From NCBI RefSeq assembly GCF_000611645.1, contig NW_014012469.1, forward strand, positions 1,358-16,419: a stretch of 15,062 nt of DNA, in the 5' to 3' direction. The notes under the pieces are model-generated. The model was not told the origin of the DNA. It was given only the letters and a program-made list of their open reading frames with translations, and searched no databases. Source of the stretch: Monoraphidium neglectum. Its lineage: Eukaryota; Chlorophyta; Chlorophyceae; Sphaeropleales; Selenastraceae. Position numbers and translations under genes: made by a program. This document shows, in pieces, positions 1-9,538 of this stretch (position 1 is the stretch's first letter; every line of letters starts with the position of its first letter).

Positions 1-270
1 GCGCTTGGGCGCGGGCGTGGGAGGGGGCCCAGTGTTCAGGGGCGGCTCGGCCGGCGCGCAGCGCGGACGGCGCGTCGTTGTCTCAGCGCACACTGTAAGC
101 GGCACGCCGGCGGTCTCAGGTCACCAAGAGACAAAGACGGAGCTGAAGCCGCGGGCCAGTCCAATAATCCGATAGGGATGCCCGGGCCGAGCTGCTGTGC
201 GCCGCGCCCCAGGGTCTGCGCGCCCTGTCAGCGCAGCTGAGTCTCGTCCTCCCCTGCTGCCCACCCTCAC

Positions 271-769
271 CTGCAGTGCGTCAACGCCGTCCAGGACGGC
301 GTTGGCCACGTCAGTCGCCTCCGCGCGCGTCGGCCGCGGGGCGCCCACCACTGCGGGGGGCGAGGTGTGGTTGGGGGAAGGGCGGGGTTTGCACGAGCGG
401 GAGGACTACAGAGGAAGGGGCGTGGCGGGCGCCGGCCATGGGCGAGCTGACAGGCGGCTTGCGCGGCCATGAAAGCTCGCCCCAACCCCACAGCCACAAC
501 GCCCCCTCTACTCTGGAGAGCCTCGCCCTGCACCCCTGCCCAAATCCAACATACGCCACGGCACACCTCACAAAAGAAGCTCTCATCCACCACCCACTCA
601 ACCCGTCAGCACGTCGACAGCCACAACAAGCAAACACGGCTCGGAAAAGTGCACACGCGCACTCAAGGAAGCACACACATACACACGCCCTCTGTCTCTC
701 TCACCCTGTGACGCACGCGCACTCGCCCGCGCGTGCGCGCGCGGGCACACGCACACACGCACGCACACA

Positions 770-801
<32 letters not shown>

Positions 802-3800
802 CACACAAACTTCCAGCCTCCCACACCCAAGCACGTGCACGAGCACCTCCCCACTCACTCGAGTCGACCAGCATGTTGATGGCCACAGGCTTCCCCACTA
901 AGTTGGCCGCCAGCACGAGCGCCTTCTGCAGGGGGCACAGCTTCTCCGGCGGAACCTCCAGCCCCAGTGCACCCCTGCAGATGTTTGGAATTTGAATGTA
1001 CGAGGCAAAAGGTGTCGAGGACGAGTTGACAAGGCGGGTCCGAGCGGGCCGCAGAGGGCGCTGGCGGCGTAGGGCAGCAAGGGTCTCCTCCCAAGCAATG
1101 CCGCGCAGGCGGGCGCCGCAGACGCACAGACCGCGGCACGCGCAGACCGGCGGCGCGCCGCGGGTGCGAGGGCCAAGGCGGGGCGGGCGCAAGATGGGGG
1201 CGGGCGGACGGATGAGGCAAGCGAGGTGATGATGCGCCCCTTCTCCCTCTCTGAACCCTAAACCTGCGGCCCCTGCGTACAAACCTGTTGAGGATGACTG
1301 CGTTTGACTCATCCAGGATCTCCGCAAACCTGCGAGGCGGGTGGCGGCGCGAGCGGCGTTGGTTGCGGCCCGAGGGGGCAGGTGGCCCCGGGATACCCAC
1401 CACTCACGCAGACCCGGATGCGGGGGAGGGGTTCCCATGGCGCACACGCGGTCGCAGCTGGCCCTCTCCCCGTCTCAACGTGCTTGCTTCAGCCCTCCTC
1501 AAATTACGACGCGCGCCGTGATGCTCGACCCCCTGCGCACGCGCAACGCTGCCAAGCCTTCCCGACTGCTGATGTGTCCCTGAGAAACGCGCCACTTCCA
1601 GCCCCACAACCGCGGCCTGAGGCCGCTGGATCCGGGCAGGCGCCCCGTCACGTCCAGACCCCACAAAACGCACTGGCGACCCCTGCATCCACCAGCCCCA
1701 AAAAGCAGGCCGCGCCGCACCTGCCCAGCGCCGCTGCAGTGTTGACCTCTGCCGCGACGCCAGCGCAGGTTAGCCCCGCAGCGTCGAGCGCGGCGCGCGC
1801 GGCGGCGACGTCAGTGGCGCATCTGACGTACGACACGGCGACGAAATCGATCATGTCTGGGAAAGAGGCCGCCAGGGACTGCGGGGCGCCAGGGTTTGAG
1901 GGGTGCGTTTGTTGGCTTGTGTGCGACACAATGTGTGCGTGTGTCGAGGGGGTGTGTGCTTTGGGTAAGGGGAGGGGACGCACGCGCGTCCCACCGTTTC
2001 ACATATGAAGTTGTGGTGAGGTGCTGCCAAGATGTGCCTTTTCAAAACAAAAACCAACCAGCACAGCTGCACAGCAGCTGCCGTCGTCTGCTGCGTGCGC
2101 CCTGCCAGCCCCCGTGCAACCATGCCCATTTCCCTGATGAGGAGCAGGAAAATGGCATGGTCTCCTCACTGACACGCCCTACCGCGGCGAATCACGCCTT
2201 CCCCATTGCAGCCCGGTACCCCACACCCACTCCCCCAGTGCCGGCCTTCCTGTTCCCCGTCCGGGAGGACCCAAGAGGAATTATGTGCAGTGCTTTGCAC
2301 CTTGAGGGCCTCGACATCACTTGTTGACAGGATGGGCAAACTGTAGTTGGCAGACCCATCCGCCCCCCTCCCCAGCGCCGGCGCGCCGCCTGCGCCCGCT
2401 GCCGCTGCGCCGCTGCCGCAGCCCCCCCACTCCACGCCCGCCTCGCCGAGCGCGGCGGCGGTTGCGTCCGCCGCCTGGCGCTGCTGCTGCTGCCCGCCCG
2501 GATGCGAGAGTGTCACCAGGCCGCTGAGCGTGGCGGTGTTCAGCGCCTCGCACTCGACGTCACCCGGTGACGACACGCTCAGTACGCGCAGTGTCAGTAG
2601 GGAGGCGGAGGGGTCGGGGGTGACGCCCTGGGTGGAGCCGAGGGTCATGTAGCGCCCGACGTACAGCACGTCACCGGGTGACACCAGGCCTGATGGGGTT
2701 TATTTGGGGGAAGGAGGGTTCAGGGCAACAAAGGGTCGCAGCAGGCCGTGGCGGCGGTTGGACGCAATACAAAGGGGCGGCTGAAACAGTCGTGGGAGCG
2801 GCGCTGCCGCGCGCGGGCTCCCGTCTCGGAGACTGGGGCGCCGACAAGGCGGCGCCCCCTCCGCTTCCCAGCCGCCCCTCTGTCGGCGCGGGGCGGACCC
2901 CACTGGCCTTGAGACGAGCCACAAGCAGCGCCGCCTCAAGGACCTTGCACACCCCCGCCTCCCCTGCCTCCTCAAGACTACTCTGAACTGACCAAAGCCG
3001 AAACCAGGCGCCCCACATGCAACAATACACAAGATGATAAGATACGTGCCACGCCATCAGCGAGGCAAACTCCCTTTAGGCAACCAAAACCCCCCAGCTT
3101 CCCCAGAGAGGGGACCCCACCTGCAAACTCCTTGAAGCCGATCGGCAGCACGCTGCCCGACGCCTCCGCGCCCTCGCGCGCCGTAACCACCACACGGGCC
3201 CCCGCCTCAAACGCGAGGTCCTCTGTGTGGCGCCACCACCCGTTCGTATCCCGCGAGGTGGGGCGGCCGATGACTGGGATTTCGCGGCCCGAGGTGCCCA
3301 CCACCACCCCGCAGAGGCGCTGCTCCAGGCGAGTTGCCGTTTGGAGGTTAGCCAGGGTGCGGCGGTGGAAGTCGAGGGGTCCCCTGGGGCGCGGGGCAAG
3401 GCAGAGGGGGTAGTGGAGAGGCGGCGCTTGGCCGGACGAGGGGTAGCAGAGGCAGCGGGATGGTTGAAATATGGAAGATTGCGCAGCAAAGCGGGTGCAG
3501 GGAGACGGGGATTTGGGTTGTCAACAGCAAGCCTGCTCGTGCTGCCAATGCATGATGGTGCTCGGTTGGCCTTTCTTGCACGCGGCCAACCCAGATGTGT
3601 TCGCCCTGAGATTTCATGGATGATCCCTCCCATGCATTCGCCTGTTATCAACAAACGCCAGAGCCATCGGGCACAGATGCATGAACGGGGGCGGTTGCGT
3701 GCAGCACGCACCACGTGAGGTTGATCCGCGCCAGGGACATGCCGGCGCGCAGCATGGCACGAAGCGTATCCACATCCTGGGATGCCGGGCCTGCGGGGCA

Positions 3801-4259
3801 GAGGATAGGGGGATGCGATGGTGGGGGCGAGGCGCCCTCGCATGTGCGCCGCGCGTGGACGTGAGTGCGCATGGCGACCCATGTACGCCGGATGGCTTCG
3901 CGGCTGGCCGGCTGCCGGCTGCATGTCGCGCAAAGCCTCCTGTTTGGCGCTGGCATTGCATGCGGCAGAAAGGGTCCCCTGGGGCTGTCCAGAGTAGCAA
4001 GGGGCATCGTCGGAGGCAAGGCGCGCGCCGCAGGCGGGGGTGATCGCATGCATCAGCAGAGCATGCGCGGCTGCCACGGCATACCGATGGTGGCACAGAT
4101 CTTGGTGGCGGGCGCGCGCGCGCCTGGATCGTCGGCCGTGCTGCGGCAGAGGCTTGCCATGCTAGCCGGTGCCCTGAAGGCAGACCCGCCCGGCTTGGCG
4201 GGCAACGAGCGGCGCGCGTACGCGACGCCGCTGTCGCCGCCCCCGCCGAAAAGCGCCAT
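271..4259 (-). CDS. Pyruvate kinase-fold protein, 8 exons seen, probably catalytically dead; 3' end beyond left edge
   Basis: Spliced minus-strand gene. Exons in order: 4259-4085, 3790-3712, 3383-3121, 2689-2301, 1878-1721, 1329-1285, 974-859 and 350-271. All have GT/AG borders and phases that join without a break, giving 435 codons. The ATG at 4259 opens a 51-residue leader before TKICATIG, where pyruvate kinases begin. Landmarks: GPASQDVDTLRAMLRAGMSLARIN (split here: GPASQDVDTL + RAMLRAGMSLARIN, residues 59-82), a B domain from about 115 to 235, DFVAVSYVR (313-321), RGALGLEVPPEK (370-381) and PRPTRAEATDVANAVLDG (413-430). The C-terminal domain is not in view. Family role: phosphoenolpyruvate + ADP to pyruvate + ATP. 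Here the Asp and Lys of DTKGPEIR are Gly114 and Ser116, the K-I-E metal/catalytic block is E-V-N, the Asp of RGDLG is Ala372, and the Thr of TQMLESM is gone. Identity of the fold is near certain; pyruvate kinase activity is doubtful. Cytosolic or plastid location cannot be decided; the Ala/Arg/Ser-rich leader could be a weak transit peptide. Confidence 0.9.
745..809. repeat. CA / (GCAC)8 microsatellite in intron 7 of the pyruvate kinase-like gene
   Basis: An imperfect CA-rich tract ends in eight perfect GCAC tetramers (771-802). It lies inside intron 7 (351-858), about 50 bp downstream of that intron's GTGAGT donor in the direction of transcription, so the transcript carries TG/TGCG repeats. 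Just outside, 728-743 is a 16-nt strictly alternating purine-pyrimidine run (CGCGCGTGCGCGCGCG), so most of 728-809 could adopt Z-DNA. A smaller CA tract sits at 669-685. Confidence 0.95.
1285..1329 (-). CDS. Short 45-nt exon 6 of the pyruvate kinase-like gene
   Basis: This exon encodes FAEILDESNAVILN and is bounded by CAG at the 5' side and GT at the 3' side. It restores the frame between exon 5 (ending GGC AG) and exon 7 (starting G GGT GCA), giving ...ALG-R-FAEILDESNAVILN-R-GALG.... This matches the family pattern N-F-D-E-I-L-x-x-S-D-A-V-M-V-A-R-G-D-L-G, which is the main proof that the exon is real and that the Asp of RGDLG is truly Ala here. Confidence 0.85.
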
Positions 4260-6246
4260 ATGAGGTGCGGTGCGGCACAGGCCGAGGTCTGCGCTGGAGG
4301 CAGAGTACTATTTCACGTCCTGGTTCGCTCTATGTGTGTCTGAGGTCCGCCAAACGAAGGGGCCCGACAGTATCGACGCGGGTGTACGGTAGCTCGATCG
4401 TGCTGATGGCGGCGTGCAGGATAGTATAAATGACTCTCAGCTAGTGTGTGGATATAATCAGAAGATGGAGGGGCCACAACAGCACTGGTCAAAAAATGCG
4501 CCGGATCCGGCATCTGTGTGAGCGTGCACTGCATGACTCGCTCCAATCGCGCTTTTCACAAGGCCCATGCACTTGGCTTCTCATGTTACCACTGGGAGCT
4601 CCAAATATCTACACATTGATATGTGGCACAACCTGTCGCCCTTGATACTGGTGTCAGCAACACTGCTGGCAGCCCTCGCCGCCGCCACAAAGTCCGGACT
4701 GCCCCTGGGTGCTCCTCGTTTCCGGGGCTGCATCACATGTCGGTTTACTTGTGCATGTGTGTGTGCGCTTTTGTTTACGACCACACACACAATAAACTGC
4801 GCCATTGATGCAAGAAAAGCCCAAAGCAGTGAAAATCCTCGCTGGCAGCAACAGCACCATGAGGCAAACTGCTCTTGACCACCATCTGCGCAGCGATGTT
4901 GGATGCGACGCGCGCAGCAGGCGAGAAGCAACCGCCTGCTGCCAGCCACAGCATTGCACCCGCTGGTGATGAAACAAAGGTCGCGGCGGCGCCGATTGCA
5001 ACAACACGCAATGCCAAACAGCCGCGCCTTTTGCACCCAGAGGACCACCGAAGGGCACTAAAACCGCCTCCCAAGCTCATGAGGGAGGCGCGCAGTACCG
5101 GCCAGCAGGGCCCGCAGGCCCTCATGCTCGACTGCCGGCCGGCATCGCAAAGCAACCGATAATCCCTGTGCTCAGCCTTTGTGCATTGCGGCCGGCCAGC
5201 TCGCCCCGTCCACTGAAGCCAGGCAAGTGCTTTGCTTCAGTGCACACCGGGGCGCCCAGGCCGGCCCCCTCGGCTCGTGTGCGGGGCTTGCCGCCTGGGT
5301 CTGCCCGTCGCTGTGAGGGCGTGGGGGGCCCAGCCGCCGTGCGGCCGCACCGCATTGTCTTGTAACACAAGGTGACACCAGCCAACGCCATTCCCGACGC
5401 CCACAGCCATGTGCGGGCAGGTGGACTGTGCTGCTTGCCATGACACTGTGGAGCACGCCACTAGTATACAATATAAATTGGGCAGCTCGCTCAGCATGTA
5501 CCCCATCGGCAGGCCCACAAGCGGCAGGCCTTTCCATGCACACGTTCGCGGGATCCTGCAAAACTGCATTCGTAGGGGGGACACACAGAGCCGCGGCAGG
5601 GCGCGCACTGGCATCGGCGACGCCGGTGCGGTCTGTTGGGGCTCACTTGCGTCAGATCTGTGTGAGCACCTTGCACACATTATTGCTGACTGGGCGCCCG
5701 GCGGCACTGGCATCTGTGCGTTAGCTGCTCAGAGACGGGGCCAGGTGGTGGACGCTGTGGATCCAGTCCTGACGAGATTCATCTGATAGTGTACATGACA
5801 CAACGGGTGTATGATCATCAATGCCGCGTCGCTGCCCGGTGCATTTAATGCACGCCATGTGACGAAATCCTGGCGCTGCTGCCAGACTACGCTGCCCTGT
5901 GGCGGCGCACGCGCCGCATGCGGATTTCGCGCCTGCGGCTGCTCCGTCGCCTCCGTTTTCTCCTGTTGCTGCTGAGCATGCTGCTGCGGCTACTGTTGCC
6001 GGCGTCGCTGTCGTCACTGGTGCTGTCGTCGCTGCTGCTGTCGTAGCTGCTGCTGTCATCGCTGCTGCTGTCATCGCTGCTGCTGTCGTCGCTGCTGGCC
6101 CCCCTGCAGGCGCAGCAGCAGCAGAGTCAACGAGCGGGTGACATGAATCCCGCAACATCGTCGCCTGCCAGCGACCAGATAGAAATGCAGGCTTGCTTAA
6201 ACTCTGACCGCAGCCACCACAGACGGGGAAACGTGTAATGGAAGTC
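4260..6246. other. Intergenic or unresolved stretch upstream of the pyruvate kinase-like gene
   Basis: No protein here is recognised. The first few hundred bases should include the promoter and 5' leader of the minus-strand gene starting at 4259, but no convincing TATA box faces that way; TATAAA at 4425-4430 and ATATAA at 5469-5474 face the plus strand. Open frames of 100-158 codons occur on both strands at 4581-5155 and 5237-5786, for example a minus frame with hydrophobic patches at 4775-5155. They overlap one another, lack clear GC3 enrichment and match no family known to me. A short 7+1+7 palindrome (GTGCATT-T-AATGCAC) lies at 5839-5853. Confidence 0.5.
6031..6098. repeat. 15-bp minisatellite, about 4.5 copies
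   Basis: Four tandem copies of GCTGCTGCTGTCRTM run from 6031 to 6090, followed by a partial copy; the variable positions are mostly G/A at base 13. A more degenerate GCTGTCGTC tract precedes it from about 6002. The unit is divisible by three, so it stays open in several frames (Ala/Val-rich on plus, Ala/Thr/Met-rich on minus). This explains the open frames at 5899-6141 (+) and 5721-6158 (-) without requiring a gene. Confidence 0.9.
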
Positions 6247-6411
6247 TCACACTGTCGCCACCGCGAACGATGTTATCGCGTCCACCATGCGGAACACCGT
6301 CTCTTCCAAATGCGCTTGTTGGAGAAGCTGCATTTGCATGCTGCTCCAGGCGCACTGCAAAAGCATTGCGACCCCGGTAAGGAGCAAGATGCTCTCCTCA
6401 GGCGTCAACAT
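6247..6411 (-). CDS. Possible 54-residue small protein or exon, function unknown
   Basis: ATG at 6411 opens a 54-codon frame to TGA at 6247-6249. The peptide starts MLTPEESILLLTGVAMLLQ, which could form one hydrophobic helix, followed by a Gln/Met-rich stretch (SSMQMQLLQQ) and an amphipathic tail ending ITSFAVATV. By hand count, roughly three quarters of third codon positions are G or C although the surrounding DNA is close to half GC, which favours real coding. A possible 5' splice site (GTGAGA) overlaps the stop, so it may be a first exon rather than a complete gene. No family is recognised. The opposite strand carries a competing 60-codon frame (6238-6420) with less protein-like composition. 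Confidence 0.3.
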   Translation of the reverse strand: MLTPEESILLLTGVAMLLQCAWSSMQMQLLQQAHLEETVFRMVDAITSFAVATV

Positions 6412-6730
6412 GATCTATAGCGCGATCTGAACGGGTGTATATCGAAATATGTTTCATTAAGTCATGATCATGTTCCAATCCTTGAGTTGCGCCGGCAAGG
6501 TGCAGGCCTGGCGTTCCGAGCAGGTCGTCCAGGGCAACTTTTGAAATTCTACATCAGTAAAATTCCGAGATGATGCATCAGCGTTGCACGACAGCCTTGG
6601 CTGGGTGATTGATGCCATCATATAATCGCCTCTACACTTTAAAACATACCTGTCATACCTGCCCAGCATGTGGCGGAGAGGTCGTTACCCCTGGTGCGCA
6701 TGCAGCAGCAACGAAGGCCAGCGGCTTGCC

Positions 6731-6778
6731 GTCGCTACTGTGGCTGTGTCGCTACTGTGGCCCTAAAACAGTAGCGAC
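6731..6778. repeat. 11-bp hairpin with an extra direct copy of one arm
   Basis: GTCGCTACTGT occurs at 6731-6741 and again at 6748-6758. Its exact reverse complement ACAGTAGCGAC follows at 6768-6778. Either left copy can pair with the right arm; the nearer pair gives a perfect 11-bp stem with a 9-nt loop. There is no U-tract after the stem, and this is a eukaryotic context, so it is not a bacterial-type terminator. Confidence 0.85.
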
Positions 6779-6953
6779 TCAACTGTGTCGTCAAGCTTGC
6801 ACAGCAGCCTTGGACTTGTTTGACCGCAAGCCGCTGACACCGGCTGGAATCTGAATTCCAAGGATCACTGAGGCTTGTACAAATTCGACGCCAAGCTGGT
6901 GGGAGCAGCCTTAGCAGTGCCCAGTGCACCAGTGCACCAGTGCAGCATTGCAG

Positions 6954-7081
6954 CTCACTGAGCTGGTGGCTGCTCTTGATGAAGGCCCGCGGGGGCTCAC
7001 CACCTGTGAGGATCGTACCACAAATGCTTGTGCACATGCACACACAAGGGTATGCAAGCACATGTAAGTGTGTGTGTTTGT

Positions 7082-7145
<64 letters not shown>

Positions 7146-7354
7146 AACGCGCAGTTTTTTTGTATGATGAACTCCCCCACAACATGTTTCCCACCAGGGA
7201 AGGCTGTTCTATGGCCCGCATGACCAGCGCTCTGAATCATGCAGCTAGCTGGAGGAGAGGCTTACATTGGGAAGTGGCCCAGCATCTTGCAGACATGTTA
7301 GGTTGCGGAGCTGATGCGCCCGGCAAAAGGTGTTTTTCTGGTGACCCTTGTTGA
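6954..7354 (+). CDS. Tentative two-exon open frame on the plus strand, unknown product
   Basis: An open frame follows CAG at 6951-6953 (LTELVAALDEGPRGL...) and runs to a strong 5' splice site, CACAT|GTAAGTG, at 7063/7064. The next segment is the (TG)28 microsatellite, then an acceptor CCCACCAG at 7190-7197. Joining 6954-7063 to 7198-7354 keeps phase (AT|G) and continues EGCSMARMTSALNHAASW... to TGA at 7352-7354, 89 codons including the stop. In-phase joining alone has about a one in three chance of being accidental, third-position GC is not raised, no start codon is seen, and no family is recognised. This is a candidate, not a gene call. Confidence 0.15.
7068..7144. repeat. (TG)n microsatellite, 28 uninterrupted repeats
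   Basis: A pure TG dinucleotide run of 28 units spans 7089-7144, preceded by TG interrupted by TTTG at 7068-7088. It begins five bases after a consensus plus-strand donor (GTAAGTG at 7064), a layout resembling intron 7 of the pyruvate kinase-like gene, where a TG-rich tract lies just inside the donor. Confidence 0.98.
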
Positions 7355-9538
7355 GACGCGGGCTTGTATGTCTTGTGCTGCGGCTGCGCAGAGGTGAAAA
7401 TCACGAGCAATGGTGACCTGCAACCGCCCTGAACCAGTCATGAGCAGACACAAGAGGATCACTTATCATACTTGTCTCCGGTGTGGTGCGGTCGTTTTTC
7501 ACATGCCCTGCCAAAACCACTCCTCATTCACAGTCCTCTCCTGCTCAAGTGTGACGCCCTTCCTCGTTGTGCAGCGGACGCGCGGCCCTTTACACACTGC
7601 TTGCGCTGCCCCCAAACAGGTAAGGGTCCGCAGTCGGTTGCCCCCTTGGTGCTGAGCTGCGCCGACAGAAGTGCGGGAGGACCACGTGGCTTGGCAGATA
7701 AAGAGGAACGGCACGGCATGCGGGACGCACAATACGCTCTCGACGCTGGCAGACACAACGGCACTAGAAACCGCTCGGCGCAGCCTTGGCTTTCAATTGG
7801 GCCTATTCAAATATAGCGCGGCCCCACAACGGCGGGTGCGGCGTAGATTTAGAAATCAACAAAAAGAACACCTGGACAGCCAAAGAAAGCCCGTCCCCAA
7901 GGGTCGGACAGTGCTGCAAGAAAGAGCGTCAAGGCGGGCAAGCAATTCTCCACGCATGCGTGGCGGCGATGCGGGGAAGCCGCGTGGAAGGTGGGTGCAG
8001 CGCAGACGTGTGCCTGGTGAGACGCAAAGCAGACTGGCCGGGGCTGAATGGGTGCAGCGGCGCGCCTGTCGTGTGTGATTTATCGTTGTCCTGGTGGGTG
8101 CGTTTCAGGGCGTGATGGGGCGTGGTAAAGGGCAAGGCTGATCAACGCCAAATGGGCACCTGGTCACTGGAGAGCACGGGCGCCGACGGCGCCCGCCTGG
8201 ATAATCGTTTTGGCCCGGAATTCCTGAAAATAGAAGCCCTGAACCCCAAGGACTCAATGAGCAGGCCACCCAAACGTTCAACAGGCGGCCCCTTGCAGCT
8301 GCCTCCGCGGCGGCGCCTCGAAGCCATCAAACGCCCGCAGATCCTTTTCGAACTCCCTCCAAAGCAGCCGACTGCTCGGCAGAGCACGGCTGCCGTCCTC
8401 CCGCGGTCCAGCCTAGTCGAAGGCCGGACGCACCGAAACGGCGGCGCATGCCAGGGCTCGCAGGCGTACGCGCTTGCAGCCGCGCCGGGGGAATGGGATT
8501 CGAATGCTGCCAAAATGGGATTCGAATCGCAGGTGGTGGTTGGGCCTTGCTGCAATGTGGGGCTAAGGTGGTGGTGGAGGTATGGCAGGCCGAGCCCGCA
8601 GCTGTCAATGGGTCGAGCAGCACCGAGCAGCGCCGAACGCGCAGGCCACGTCGGCGGCGGCCACGAGGGCGGCGCCGTGCGCTGCGGGCAATCGAAACAG
8701 GTGCGCGGGCTCGAACGGACGCGTGTGTTGCAGACCCGGAGGACCCGGCGGCCGGCTGCCGCGTTGGGGGCGGGGGCGCCCAGCGGCGGCCGCAGATGCG
8801 CAGCCGTGCTGCTGTGCATGGCCGCATGCCGCACCCAAGACGGGTGGCTCTGTCGCGAGGTTGCGCCGCTCAATGGGATAAGAAATTTGTGTGCAGTTGC
8901 GTGATTTCTGGCGCGCGGGGCGGATATGATCGGGAGGTCAGCAGGCATCGGCTTCCGGGAAGCTTCTGCATGGCCTCCCCAACCCTATCCTATGCTGTTT
9001 CTTCGTATGCCCAAGAGGAAGTGAAAGCAAAAAGGGTTCGCGCTGCGCAGCACGATGTGCGCGGCAGAGGGACGCGATGCGCATCAAATGCTGCAGACGC
9101 TGTGCTGCAGCAGGCCAGGGGGCGCTCAGCTGGCAGGCAGCCGCCACGCGCCGCACATGTGCTTGAGCGGGCGGTGCGGCGGCGAACCCTTGGTGACACG
9201 GGCAGCCAAGGGGCCGGCCATGACGTCCGCGGGCGGCGGAGACGGGCGGCCATGATCGTGCGTAAGCAGCTGCCAGTGGGCAGGGTGGTGCGCCCGTCTG
9301 CTTGCTTCTCAGTCCTTGTGCATGATCGAGGGGCGCACCTGGGGGCGGGGGCGCGGAAGGGGTCGGAGGGCAGAGTTGTGTGGCAGCAGACTTTTGAGTC
9401 GGCAAGGGTGGACAGGGACGACGAGCACCTTGTGAACAAGGGTGACACGATCAGTTGTCCTAGTTGTGCAGAGACGCGCGTTGCCAGATTGCAATCCCCA
9501 CTCTCGGGGTCCCATGCGGATCGGCCGGCCTGCTCAGG
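7355..9538. other. Unresolved stretch between the weak plus-strand candidate and the LPMO-like gene
   Basis: No recognised gene. A plus-strand donor consensus (AAACAG|GTAAGG at 7619/7620) ends an open frame from 7410, but no partner exon could be identified. From about 8120 the DNA becomes GC-rich again and long frames open on both strands at once: 8122-8904 (+), 8142-8948 (-) and 8448-9689 (+, 413 codons). This is typical of stop-poor GC-rich sequence, and their products are Arg/Ala/Gly-rich without domains I know. A 14-bp direct repeat, AATGGGATTCGAAT, occurs at 8492-8505 and 8514-8527. The 3' UTR of the minus-strand LPMO-like gene should lie in the right part; the usual green-algal TGTAA signal is not evident close to its stop. 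Confidence 0.5.

Noticed and set aside
1256..1264. CCCTAAACC, resembling a green-plant telomere repeat
   Set aside because: A single unit inside an intron with no tandem copies; a chance match.
3076..4077. 333-codon minus frame overlapping pyruvate kinase-like exons 2 and 3
   Set aside because: It runs in a different frame from the conserved exons and reads through introns; a GC-rich shadow.
5839..5853. 7+1+7 palindrome GTGCATT-T-AATGCAC
   Set aside because: Too short and isolated to assign a binding site; kept only as a note.
5721..6158. Ala/Thr-rich 145-codon minus frame and its Ala/Val-rich plus counterpart
   Set aside because: Both are mostly explained by the 15-bp minisatellite and its degenerate flank.
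6911..7354. His-Thr and Cys-Val dipeptide repeat proteins
   Set aside because: They are direct translations of the (TG)28 run, not proteins.
8492..8530. TTCGAAT boxes resembling a tRNA T-loop
   Set aside because: The flanking bases do not form a T-stem and no acceptor or anticodon arms can be drawn.
8122..8948. Overlapping 260-codon (+) and 268-codon (-) open frames
   Set aside because: Both strands are open over the same GC-rich DNA, the products are Arg/Pro/Ala-rich with no domain, and neither shows a clear codon bias.
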